Source: Comamonadaceae bacterium
Lineage (GTDB): Bacteria; Pseudomonadota; Gammaproteobacteria; Burkholderiales; Burkholderiaceae_C
Length of the DNA: 64,000 bases
Assembly (NCBI GenBank): GCA_947476285.1
Contig: CANJPU010000002.1
Span: forward strand, 101,787 to 165,786
Direction of reading: 5' to 3'
The notes beneath the pieces are model-generated. The model ran no database searches. It had not been told where the DNA came from and saw nothing but the letters and a program-made list of their open reading frames with translations. Both the position numbers and the translations under genes were made by a program. The number at the start of each line of letters is the position of its first letter. Position 1 is the stretch's first letter. Positions 9,102 through 17,935 of this stretch are shown here, piece by piece.

Positions 9102-10409
9102 ATGTCCTTCGTGACAGCCACCGATTTGAGTCCCGCTCGCAAACCAGCACCTGCGCTGGTCAACATCGACAGAGCCCGCCAGGTGATGGCCCGGCACAGT
9201 CTGGATGCGGTGGTGGGCTCTGGCTACAAGAACCTTTACTACCTGTCGGGGCACATGCCCGATTCGGTGCTTGGTTATTTTCATGACATCCTGGGCGCGG
9301 CGGTGCTACCCGCACGGGAAGACGTGACGCCCGCGCTGTGTGTGTCCGACTACGACCTTGCCTACCTTGTCACACGGCCCACCTGGATACCCGAGCTTCG
9401 CATGTTCAGCGCCAAGGCACGCTCCAGCGCATCGTATCTGCTGCGCATGATTTCAGAAGGCGTGGGCATCGACACTTCGCTGCGCGAGCCGCTTCGTGAT
9501 GCTTATCTGAAGACGCGCGAGCTTTCCACTGAAGACCTTGTGAGTGCGCTGTGCGGCTACTTTGAGGCCAACATGGGCGCGCGCGGCACGTGGCGCGTCG
9601 GCTTTGATGATTTGCGCCTGGGCGGGCAAGTGGCTGCCCGCCTGAACGGCCGCATTGAAGTGGTGGATGCGCTCGATATCTTTCGCGACATTCGCATGGT
9701 CAAGACCGCGCCCGAGATCGAGTTGCTGCGCACTGGCGCGCGCATCAATGACCAGGGGCTGATCGACGCGTCCAAGGCGGTGGGGCAGGGCGAGCCGGTG
9801 ATGGCCATGGTCGATGCATACCGTTCGAGCGTGGTGCGTCAGGGTGCCAGATTTCTTGGCGAGCGCGGCATGATGTTCGGCGCTGGCCCCGATGGCGGCT
9901 TCGTGCTGGACAACGACTGGGCCGAAGCGCGCAGGCTTGGCGCGGGCGATGTGGTGGTCTACGACGCGATTGGCACATACAAGCTCTATCACATGGACAT
10001 CGCACGCACCGGCGTGATCGGCGAGCCCAGCCGCCGGCTGGTGGAACTGCACACCATCGTGCGTGACGCCTTGGCAGCAGCCGAAGCCATGCTCAGGCCC
10101 GGCGTGCAGACCATGGATGCCCGCGCCGTGGCCGAGAAGCTCATCGCAGGCCATGGACTGGAGCCGATGCTGACCACAATGGTCTTTCACGGCATTGGGC
10201 TTGACGTACTCGAATACGGCGAGCAGGCGCACAAGACACGCGGCTGGACGGTGGAGGCCAACATGGCCATGAATTTCGAAGTCTTCTATCGCGACCCCGA
10301 GGTTGGCGGCGTTCACCTGGAAGACACTGTGATGGTCACGCCCACCGGGCTTGAGCATCTTTCCAAGCTGCCGCGCGAACTCATCGTCACGCCGGTCAAA
10401 CCATCTTAG
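9102..10409 (+). CDS. M24 family metallopeptidase (Xaa-Pro aminopeptidase/creatinase-like)
   Basis: VVAIDAIGTYKLYHMDIART-type metal ligands (VVYDAIGTYKLYHMDIAR), FHGIGLDVLEYG, MAMNFEVFYRDPEVGGVHLEDTVMVT. Confidence 0.8.
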   Translation: MSFVTATDLSPARKPAPALVNIDRARQVMARHSLDAVVGSGYKNLYYLSGHMPDSVLGYFHDILGAAVLPAREDVTPALCVSDYDLAYLVTRPTWIPELRMFSAKARSSASYLLRMISEGVGIDTSLREPLRDAYLKTRELSTEDLVSALCGYFEANMGARGTWRVGFDDLRLGGQVAARLNGRIEVVDALDIFRDIRMVKTAPEIELLRTGARINDQGLIDASKAVGQGEPVMAMVDAYRSSVVRQGARFLGERGMMFGAGPDGGFVLDNDWAEARRLGAGDVVVYDAIGTYKLYHMDIARTGVIGEPSRRLVELHTIVRDALAAAEAMLRPGVQTMDARAVAEKLIAGHGLEPMLTTMVFHGIGLDVLEYGEQAHKTRGWTVEANMAMNFEVFYRDPEVGGVHLEDTVMVTPTGLEHLSKLPRELIVTPVKPS

Positions 10410-10421
10410 AAGGGTCAGTTC

Positions 10422-11402
10422 ATGGTGCAAGCCAATCGTCGAAAGTTCATTGCCGGTGCCGCGCTGACTGCGGCTTTTCCGTATCTGGCCAACGCGCAGG
10501 CCGACTATCCCTCGCGCAGCGTGAGGATGGTGGTGCCGTTTCCACCCGGCGGCTCGACCGACATTGCCGGTCGCCTGATCGCGGAGCGCCTGAGCACCCT
10601 GTGGAAACAGAGCGTCGTGGTGGACAACCGCGCCGGTGGCGGCGGATCGGTGGGTGCGGAGCTCGTGGCGCGCGCACCTGCCGACGGCTACACCATGATC
10701 ATGGGAGTGACCGGCTCTCACGCGATCAACATCTCACTGAACTCCAAGTTGAAGTACCACCCGCTGCGCGACTTCGACGCGGTCACACAGGTTGGCACCT
10801 TGCCCAATGTGCTGGTGGCCCATCCGTCCGTGCAGGCCAATACGCTGCAAGAGCTGATCGCGCTGGCCAAACGCGAGCCGGGAAAATTGAACTATGCATC
10901 GCTGGGCAATGGCACGGCCGCGCACCTCACACTTGAGATGTTCAAGTCGCTTGCCGGCATTAACCTGGTGCACGTGCCTTATCCGGGCAGCGGCCCGGCC
11001 ATCAATGCCATGCTGGCTGGCGATGTGCACCTGATGATCGACGGCCTGCCTTCATCGCTGCCGCACATCACAGCGGGCAAGATGCGCGCATTGGCAGTGA
11101 CCAGCGTGGCGCGGTCCAGCGCGCTGCCCAACACACCGACCATGGCCGAGAGCGGTTTCCCCGGCTTCTCCGCCGACGCCTGGAATGGCCTTTTCGTACC
11201 CAAGGGAACACCGCAGCCCATCATCGAGAAAATCCACACGGAAGTGGCCGCCATTCTCAAGGTGCCGGCCGTGCAAGAGCGCTTCGCGGCCCTGGGGCTC
11301 AACCCCATTGGCAGCACACCTGCCGAGTACACCGCCTATGTGCAGGCCGAGATCGACAAGTGGGGCCGATTTGTTCGGGTGAGTGGTGCCAAAGTCGATT
11401 GA
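10422..11402 (+). CDS. Bug/TctC-type substrate-binding protein (Tat-like signal peptide)
   Basis: NRRKFIAGAALTAAFPYLANAQADYPSRSVRMVVPFPPGGSTDIAGRLIAERL... Confidence 0.93.
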   Translation: MVQANRRKFIAGAALTAAFPYLANAQADYPSRSVRMVVPFPPGGSTDIAGRLIAERLSTLWKQSVVVDNRAGGGGSVGAELVARAPADGYTMIMGVTGSHAINISLNSKLKYHPLRDFDAVTQVGTLPNVLVAHPSVQANTLQELIALAKREPGKLNYASLGNGTAAHLTLEMFKSLAGINLVHVPYPGSGPAINAMLAGDVHLMIDGLPSSLPHITAGKMRALAVTSVARSSALPNTPTMAESGFPGFSADAWNGLFVPKGTPQPIIEKIHTEVAAILKVPAVQERFAALGLNPIGSTPAEYTAYVQAEIDKWGRFVRVSGAKVD

Positions 11403-11420
11403 GCGTCGCCTAAGCCTTGA

Positions 11421-12176
11421 TCAGATGGCGGTGTAGCCGCCGTCCACCAGAAGATCGGTGCCCGTCACGAAAGCGGCGCCGTCCCCACACAGAAAGACAG
11501 CCGCAGTGGCAACCTCATCGGGCAGGCCGATGCGCTTTGCCGGGTAGTGTGGCGCAAGTGCTTGGCCGGCTGCGGCTTCGCTGCCATAGCGGCGCACCAG
11601 GCGGCCGGTCATGACCGCGCCGGGCGAGATGCTGACGCAGCGGATATTGTCTTGTGCATGGTCCACCGCGATTGAGCGTGTCAGCGAAAGCAGTGCGGCC
11701 TTGCTGGCGCCGTAGGCACCGCGGCCGGGCGCCGTCACGTGGCCCATCTGCGAGGCAATGTTCAGAATGACGCCGCCGCCGCAAGCGCGCATATGCGGGA
11801 TCGACCATTTGCTCATGAGGAACGCGCCTGTCGCGTTGACGGCGAGCGTCAGATTCCACTGCGCAACGGGCAGGTCAGCCAGCTTGTGCGTGGGCGTGAA
11901 GGGCGCTGCGTTGTTGACCAATACATGCAGGCCGCCCAGTTTCTCGGCCACGGTGTCAACGCAGGTTTTCGTCGCGTGCGCGTCCGAGACATCGCAGGCC
12001 AGGCACAGCAGGCTCGAAGGGTCCGCCTCGGGCAGATCGCGGGCACAGCGCAGGCGCAAGGCGTCGATGTCCACATCCAGCAGTGCGAGCTTTGCGCCCG
12101 CTTGTAGAAACCGGCGGGCAATTGCCATGCCGATGTCGCCTGCGGCGCCGGTGATGATCGCGACTTTGTCTTTCAT
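11421..12176 (-). CDS. SDR family oxidoreductase
   Basis: VAIITGAAGDIGMAIARRF, NNAAPF, YGASKAALLSLTRSIAVD, VDGGYTAI. Confidence 0.93.
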   Translation of the reverse strand: MKDKVAIITGAAGDIGMAIARRFLQAGAKLALLDVDIDALRLRCARDLPEADPSSLLCLACDVSDAHATKTCVDTVAEKLGGLHVLVNNAAPFTPTHKLADLPVAQWNLTLAVNATGAFLMSKWSIPHMRACGGGVILNIASQMGHVTAPGRGAYGASKAALLSLTRSIAVDHAQDNIRCVSISPGAVMTGRLVRRYGSEAAAGQALAPHYPAKRIGLPDEVATAAVFLCGDGAAFVTGTDLLVDGGYTAI

Positions 12177-12224
12177 GCCGTCAGTTCGGGCGCGCTGCTA
12201 CCAAGTGCCCACCCGCCTGCGCCA

Positions 12225-12695
12225 TCACGCACCCGCTGGCAATTTGAGCATGAGCCCGGTGCGCACGATGCGGCAGACCATCTCATTGCGCTGGTTGTAG
12301 CCGCGATGCTCGAACTTGACGATGCCGGTGTCCGGGCGCGACTTGGATTCGCGCTTGGAGATCACTTCTGTTTCGGACCTGAGCGTGTCGCCCAACAGCA
12401 CTGGCTTGGTGAACTCAATCGCCTCGTAGCCCAGATTGCCCATGGTGGTGCCCAGGGTCATGTCGTGCACAGCGACGCCGGTGATCAGGCCCAAGGTGAA
12501 ATTGCTGTTGACGATGCGCGTGCCGTAGATTGATTTCTTGGCGAACTCTTCGTCAAGGTGCAGAGGCTGGCAATTGTGGGTGAGCACCGAGAACATCAGA
12601 TTGTCGGTCTCGGTCACCGTGCGGGTGATGCCATGCCGATAGATTTGCCCTGGGATGAGTTCCTCAAAATACTTTCCTGCTGCGCGTTCTGTCAT
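12225..12695 (-). CDS. MaoC family dehydratase
   Basis: KYFEELIPGQIYRHGITRTVTETDNLMFSVLTHNCQPLHLDEEFAKKS; hot-dog hydratase signature. Confidence 0.88.
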   Translation of the reverse strand: MTERAAGKYFEELIPGQIYRHGITRTVTETDNLMFSVLTHNCQPLHLDEEFAKKSIYGTRIVNSNFTLGLITGVAVHDMTLGTTMGNLGYEAIEFTKPVLLGDTLRSETEVISKRESKSRPDTGIVKFEHRGYNQRNEMVCRIVRTGLMLKLPAGA

Positions 12696-12712
12696 TGCTT
12701 TCTCCGTTTCAA

Positions 12713-13594
12713 TTATTTTCGGTTCATCGCGATCATGGCTCGAGCGGTCTGTACATGCGCCAGATCGATGTGCTCGCCTTCGTACATGACAGAGGCCCGC
12801 CCTTGCGCGACACCGGCTTCGAAAGCGGTGATCATGCCCTCGAAATAGCTGATCTCTTGTGCACTGGGCGAGTAAACCTCGTTAACGATGTCGGCGTTCG
12901 ACGGATGCAGAATCATCTCACCGGTCATTCCAAGGTTGCGGTTGAAGGTGGCAAACTCGCGCAGGCCTTGCAGGTCGTGCACCGTCTGCCACAGCCCGCC
13001 CAGCGGCTGCTTGCCAGCCGCGCGGGCAGCCAGCACCACGCGCGAGCGCAAGTACAAGGTTTCCAGGCCGCCCGGTGTCAGGCGAAAGCCCACTGAGCGA
13101 GCCACATCGGCATTCTTGGCGATGGCGCCAAAGACGGCCACCACGCGTGATTCCATCGCGCATTCGTAGGCGAAGTGCAGCGAGCGGGCCGACTCCAGCG
13201 TGGGTATGAGCGATGCGGCTTGCGCGATGCCAGCGTCGCGCTCGGCCGCATCGAGCATGAGCGCCGCGCTGCGCACATCCTCAGGCCCTTCAGGCTTTGG
13301 CAGCACCAGGCCCTCCAGGCCAGGCACGGCGCAGGCGCGCACATCGTCCACGCTGTAGCCGCCCTCATCTTTGTTGATCCGCACAAACACCCGCACGCCT
13401 GCGGCTGCGAGCCCGGCAATTTTGGACCTGACCAATTGGCGCGCCATGTCCTTCATGTGCGCGGGCACGCTGTCCTCCAGGTCGATGATGACGCAGTCGC
13501 TGGTGTAGCCGGGGATTTTGTCGATCCAGCTCTCGCGGTTGCCTGGTACAAAGAGAAGTGTGCGCGCGGGTTTGAAGGAGGGCGTGGCTGTCAT
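12713..13594 (-). CDS. CoA ester lyase (HpcH/HpaI, CitE-like)
   Basis: MTATPSFKPARTLLFVPGNRESWIDKIPGYTSDCVIIDLEDSVPAHMKDMAR...; ends ILHPSNADIVNEVYSPS. Confidence 0.88.
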   Translation of the reverse strand: MTATPSFKPARTLLFVPGNRESWIDKIPGYTSDCVIIDLEDSVPAHMKDMARQLVRSKIAGLAAAGVRVFVRINKDEGGYSVDDVRACAVPGLEGLVLPKPEGPEDVRSAALMLDAAERDAGIAQAASLIPTLESARSLHFAYECAMESRVVAVFGAIAKNADVARSVGFRLTPGGLETLYLRSRVVLAARAAGKQPLGGLWQTVHDLQGLREFATFNRNLGMTGEMILHPSNADIVNEVYSPSAQEISYFEGMITAFEAGVAQGRASVMYEGEHIDLAHVQTARAMIAMNRK

Positions 13595-13638
13595 GGGGTG
13601 GGACTGGGCAGGAGAGGGCGAGGGCGAGGGCGAGAGCC

Positions 13639-14583
13639 TCACTCGACTTTGATGTTCAACTCTTTCATCATCGAGCGAAAAGTGTCGATCTCGCGGCGCA
13701 CGGTCTCGCCCAGTTCTTCTGGCGTGCTGGGCATGGGAACGAAGTCGTAGTATTTCTTGATCGACTCTTCCTTCATGCCCCGGTGCACAGCGGCGTTGAG
13801 TTTGGCGATCACGTCCTTGGGCGTGCCAGCGGGAACGAAGAAGCTGAACCACAAGGTCTGGTCGTATCCGGGAAAGCCGCTCTCGGCAAACGTCGGGATG
13901 TGGGCAGCACCCGGCAGGCGTTGCTTGCCCGTGTATGCCAGCGCGATCAGATTGCCCGCCTGAATATGTTGCTGCGCACCCTGGTATGGGTAGAAGAACA
14001 TCGAGATGCGACTGGCCAGCAAATCGGTGAGCGTGACGGTCGAGTTCTTGTACGGAATGTGCGTGATGTCAAGGCCTGCGCGCTTCTTGAACAACTCGCC
14101 CGCCACGTTGCCGCTGGATGCGTTGCCCGATGAGCCGTAAGTCAGCTTGCCCGGGTTGGCCTTTGCCATTGCGATCAGTTCGTCCAGCGTCTTGACCCCC
14201 AGTGACTTGTTGACCAGCAGGAACAAACCGGTATTGACGCCATAGCTCACAGGCGCGAACTCTTTGACCGGGTCGTAGGGGAGCTTATAGAAGAAAGGGT
14301 TTTGCACGAACACGGCGGTGGAGCCGTAGAGCATCGTGTAGCCGTCGGGCGCAGCCTTCACGACGCGTCCAGCTCCCACCGAGCCGGCGGCTCCTGCGGC
14401 GTTCTCGACGATCACCGGAACCTTGAGGTACTCGGACATGCCCGGCGCAATGCCGCGGGCCACCGCATCAACGACACCGGGGTCATATGGCACGATCAGT
14501 TTGATCGGCTTGTCGGGGAACTGGGCGTAAGCGCTGGTGGCAACCAGCAAGAGCGCACAGAGCAGATGGTTCGGTGACTTCAT
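13639..14583 (-). CDS. Bug/TctC-type substrate-binding protein (shortened P-loop-like motif)
   Basis: MKSPNHLLCALLLVATSAYAQFPDKPIKLIVPYDPGVVDAVARGIAPG..., IPYKNSTVTLTDLLASRISMFF. Confidence 0.9.
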   Translation of the reverse strand: MKSPNHLLCALLLVATSAYAQFPDKPIKLIVPYDPGVVDAVARGIAPGMSEYLKVPVIVENAAGAAGSVGAGRVVKAAPDGYTMLYGSTAVFVQNPFFYKLPYDPVKEFAPVSYGVNTGLFLLVNKSLGVKTLDELIAMAKANPGKLTYGSSGNASSGNVAGELFKKRAGLDITHIPYKNSTVTLTDLLASRISMFFYPYQGAQQHIQAGNLIALAYTGKQRLPGAAHIPTFAESGFPGYDQTLWFSFFVPAGTPKDVIAKLNAAVHRGMKEESIKKYYDFVPMPSTPEELGETVRREIDTFRSMMKELNIKVE

Positions 14584-14664
14584 GATGGTCTCCACAAAGG
14601 TGTCATGTTCGCCCAGCGCGATCGATTTCATCATCCATCCTGGTCATTGTCAATAAAACACACG

Positions 14665-14682
14665 CATTGTCTATAGACAATG
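14665..14682. promoter_or_regulatory. 18-bp perfect palindrome CATTGTCTATAGACAATG (candidate operator)
   Basis: Perfect inverted repeat in the divergent intergenic region 14584-14769; flanked by direct repeats CACGCATTG (14661-14669, 14684-14692) and a half-site CATTGTCAATA just upstream. Confidence 0.6.
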
Positions 14683-14769
14683 ACACGCATTGCTGATGGC
14701 GTATCCACCCGCCTAGAATGCAAACGGACGGGCGCAGCCGTGCCCTCGTGTCGAGATGGAGTAGCAAGC

Positions 14770-15666
14770 ATGGATCACTCGGAGATCGACAAGCTCGACC
14801 AGATGTTGCGCGGGCGCCCCAAGGCGCTTGCCACTGCCCAAAGGCGCCTGGCCTATGACGCACTGGGCAGCTTGTTCCCGCCTGCACCGGACGTGCGCAT
14901 GCAGCCGGTCATCGCAGGTGGCGTGCCGGCGGAGTGGACCACCACCGACGCAGCCGATGGCCGCAGCGTGCTGATGTATCTGCATGGCGGCGGCTATGTT
15001 TATGGCTCGCTCGACAGCCACCGCCATCTGGCCAGCGAGCTCGGTCGCGCGGCAGGCGCGAAGGCATTGGCACTTGACTATCGGCGCGCACCTGAGGCGC
15101 CGTTCCCTGCCGCACTGGATGATGCGCTAGCAGCCTACAAGTGGCTGCTCGATGGCGGCACACCGGCGCACAGCATTGCCCTTGCCGGTGACAGTGCGGG
15201 TGCGGGGCTGGCTGTGTGCTTGATGGTCAGGCTGCGCGAGCTGGGCCTGCCGCAGCCCACCTGCGCGTTCCTGATGTCACCGTGGACCGACATGAAGGCC
15301 GCTGGTGAGAGTTTCAATTGCAATGCTGCGCGAGACCCGGTGGTCAGCCGTGAGCTCATCCTGTTTTGTGCGCAGCAGTACCTTGGTGAAGGTGCTGCCG
15401 ACACACCGCTTGCTTCCCCCATTCGTGCAGACCTTCGCGGCATCGCGCCTCTCACGATCTTTGTCGGCTCTACTGAGACCATGCTCGACGATTCTGTGCA
15501 ACTTGCGCGGGCGGCCGGGCTGGCCGATGTGCCGGTCCGCCTGGAAATCTGGCCGGGCATGTTTCACATTTGGCCCACCTATCATCAGATGCTGGGGGAG
15601 GGCCGCAGAGCCTTGGGCGTGGCCGGCGGGATCATTCGGCAGGCCCTGGATCGGGGTGTTGCCTGA
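14770..15666 (+). CDS. alpha/beta hydrolase (HSL-type esterase)
   Basis: MYLHGGGYVYGS, LDYRRAPEAPFPAALDDALAAYKWLL, LAGDSAGAGLAV. Confidence 0.92.
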   Translation: MDHSEIDKLDQMLRGRPKALATAQRRLAYDALGSLFPPAPDVRMQPVIAGGVPAEWTTTDAADGRSVLMYLHGGGYVYGSLDSHRHLASELGRAAGAKALALDYRRAPEAPFPAALDDALAAYKWLLDGGTPAHSIALAGDSAGAGLAVCLMVRLRELGLPQPTCAFLMSPWTDMKAAGESFNCNAARDPVVSRELILFCAQQYLGEGAADTPLASPIRADLRGIAPLTIFVGSTETMLDDSVQLARAAGLADVPVRLEIWPGMFHIWPTYHQMLGEGRRALGVAGGIIRQALDRGVA

Positions 15667-15747
15667 TGCGCCGGGCTCGACCGGATGCAGTACTAGAATG
15701 AGATTTCGAGCCGACACGCTCACTCACCCATCACACAGGACAGCATC

Positions 15748-16944
15748 ATGCGCAGAGCCGCCATTGTTTCCCCCCTTCGCACGCCGATTGGCAAGTACAT
15801 GGGCGGCCTCGCCTCGGTCTCTGCCGGCGAACTCGGCGCCACGATTCTCAGAGCCTTGGTCAAGCGCTCTGGCATAGATGCCGGGCGCATCGACGAGGTG
15901 GTGTTCGCGCAGGGTTACGCCAATGGCGAGGCGCCTTGCATTGCGCGCTGGGCGGCCATGGCTGCGGACTTTCCTATTCATGTGTCGGGCTATCAGCTTG
16001 ACCGGCGCTGCGGCAGCGGCCTGCAGGCGGTGATCGATGCCGCCATGATGGTGCAGACCGGCGCTGCCGATGTGGTGGTGGCCGGTGGTGTCGAGAGCAT
16101 GAGCAATGTCGAGTACTACAGCACCGACATGCGAAGCGGCGCCCGTTCGGGCTCGGTCACGATGCATGACCGGCTGACGCGGGGGCGGCTGATGTCCCAG
16201 CCGACCGCTCGCTTCGGGGTCATCTCCGGCATGATCGAGACAGCAGACAACCTTGCAAAAGACTACAACATCTCGCGTGAGGCTTGCGATGAGTATGCGG
16301 CCATGAGCCATCAGCGCGCCACGGCGGCCTGGGCGGCAGGCAAGTTCGACGATGAGCTTGTGCCAGTGCCTGTGCCGCAAAGGCGAGGCGACCCGATCCT
16401 GTTTGCCAAGGACGAAGGTTTTCGCACCGATGCTACGGCGCAATCGCTTGCTGCGTTGAAACCCATCGAAAAGGGCGGCGTGGTCACTGCGGGCAACGCG
16501 AGTCAACAGAATGATGCGGCTGCGGCCTGCCTCGTGGTTGCCGAGGACAAACTCGAAGAGTTGGGGCTGGAGCCGATGGCCTGGTTCCATAGTTGGGCTG
16601 CTGCAGGCTGCGAGCCGTCCCGCATGGGCATTGGCCCTGTGCCGGCGGTGCAGCGCCTGTTTGCCCGCACTGGCCTGGGCTGGAGCGACATTGATCTGGT
16701 GGAGCTGAACGAGGCTTTCGCGCCGCAAGTGCTGGCGGTGCTCAAGGGCTGGGGCTGGAGCGATCTGGATCGCCTGAATGTCAACGGCTCAGGCATCAGC
16801 CTGGGTCACCCGATTGGCGCGACAGGCGGACGCATTCTCGCGAACCTGCTTCGCGAGATGCAGCGGCGCCAAGCCCGCTTCGGCCTGGAGACCATGTGCA
16901 TCGGCGGCGGGCAGGGCATTGCTGCGGTTTTTGAGCGGGCTTGA
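15748..16944 (+). CDS. Thiolase (acetyl-CoA acetyltransferase)
   Basis: Canonical DRRCGSGLQAV, NVNGSGISLGHPIGATGGR, METMCIGGGQGIA-type C-terminus. Confidence 0.93.
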   Translation: MRRAAIVSPLRTPIGKYMGGLASVSAGELGATILRALVKRSGIDAGRIDEVVFAQGYANGEAPCIARWAAMAADFPIHVSGYQLDRRCGSGLQAVIDAAMMVQTGAADVVVAGGVESMSNVEYYSTDMRSGARSGSVTMHDRLTRGRLMSQPTARFGVISGMIETADNLAKDYNISREACDEYAAMSHQRATAAWAAGKFDDELVPVPVPQRRGDPILFAKDEGFRTDATAQSLAALKPIEKGGVVTAGNASQQNDAAAACLVVAEDKLEELGLEPMAWFHSWAAAGCEPSRMGIGPVPAVQRLFARTGLGWSDIDLVELNEAFAPQVLAVLKGWGWSDLDRLNVNGSGISLGHPIGATGGRILANLLREMQRRQARFGLETMCIGGGQGIAAVFERA

Positions 16945-16971
16945 TCAGCAATCAATTGGCGCCTGCGGCCA

Positions 16972-17436
16972 TCAAGCCGGCCGCTTGGCGTTGAGTGTGG
17001 CCTTCTCGATGGCGGCCACCACTTCGCCCCTTTGATTCTTGAACGAATCGCGCCGTTTGATCACGCCGCCTCGCTCGCCTTTGTCAATCAACTCAATGAT
17101 CTCGGCTTCCATGTGGATCGCATCGCCGATGCGCACCGGCTTGGTAAAGCGCACCCTGTCCATGCCGTAGAAGGCAACCACCTTGTCCATGTTTCCGTCG
17201 AGGTCAAAAACCAGCCCGGTGCCTAGCGACAGAATCAGGCAGCCGTGGGCGATGCGTCCACCAAAGCCCAGCTTGATCGCCGCTTCTTCGCTGACATGCT
17301 GTGGTGAGTAATCGCCAGACAGTTCGCAGAAGCGCTGAATGTCTGACTCGGTGACGACATGCTCACCCGTGCGGAAAAAATCGCCGACCATCACGTCGTC
17401 GAAATAATTGTTGGCGGTTTTCAATTGGCGGGCCAT
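16972..17436 (-). CDS. MaoC family dehydratase
   Basis: NYFDDVMVGDFFRTGEHVVTESDIQRFCELSGDYSPQHVSEEAAIKLGFGGRIAHG. Confidence 0.9.
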   Translation of the reverse strand: MARQLKTANNYFDDVMVGDFFRTGEHVVTESDIQRFCELSGDYSPQHVSEEAAIKLGFGGRIAHGCLILSLGTGLVFDLDGNMDKVVAFYGMDRVRFTKPVRIGDAIHMEAEIIELIDKGERGGVIKRRDSFKNQRGEVVAAIEKATLNAKRPA

Positions 17437-17474
17437 TGCGGTCTCCAGCTTGTCGGTTAAACCCAGGTTAGATC

Positions 17475-17879
17475 TCAGATATGAAAGTTGTAGATGCGAA
17501 CCCCGTCGTCGCGGGTTTCAAAAACGACTTTCAAGGGCTCGCCGCCTTTTAATTCGCGGCCGTCCCAGTTGACGATGTTGCCAAGCAGCCTGATCTTGTC
17601 GGCAAACTCCGCCAGCGCAATCACATAAGGCACCTGGTCTTTGAGGGCAGGGTGGGTGGCATGATGGATGGTCGTCCAGCTATAGAGGCTTGCGGTGGCG
17701 GGCGCGTGTTTCCACTCGGTCTCCAATGCGTAGCAGTAGGGGCACATCGGCCCCGCAGGCCATCGCGGTTTGCTGCAGCTTGCGCAGTGCGGCAAGACCA
17801 GCCGGTCGCCAGCCAGCGCATCCCAGAAAGGCTGGGTGTCCAGATCTGCCACGGGGGCAGGCATTCCTCGCAGGGCCAT
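17475..17879 (-). CDS. Zn-ribbon / OB-fold DUF35 family protein
   Basis: HCASCSKPRWPAGPMCPYCYALETEWKHAPATASLYSWTTIHHA; two CxxC pairs then OB-fold. Confidence 0.9.
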   Translation of the reverse strand: MALRGMPAPVADLDTQPFWDALAGDRLVLPHCASCSKPRWPAGPMCPYCYALETEWKHAPATASLYSWTTIHHATHPALKDQVPYVIALAEFADKIRLLGNIVNWDGRELKGGEPLKVVFETRDDGVRIYNFHI

Positions 17880-17935
17880 GGTGGTTCCTTCGGTTTCTAT
17901 TCAGTCTGATCGGCGTGCTTGGGTTGGATGAAGCG

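Noticed and set aside
9453-10721. 422-aa minus-strand ORF over the M24/Bug genes
   Set aside because: Antisense shadow ORF; the plus strand has clear M24 and Bug motifs
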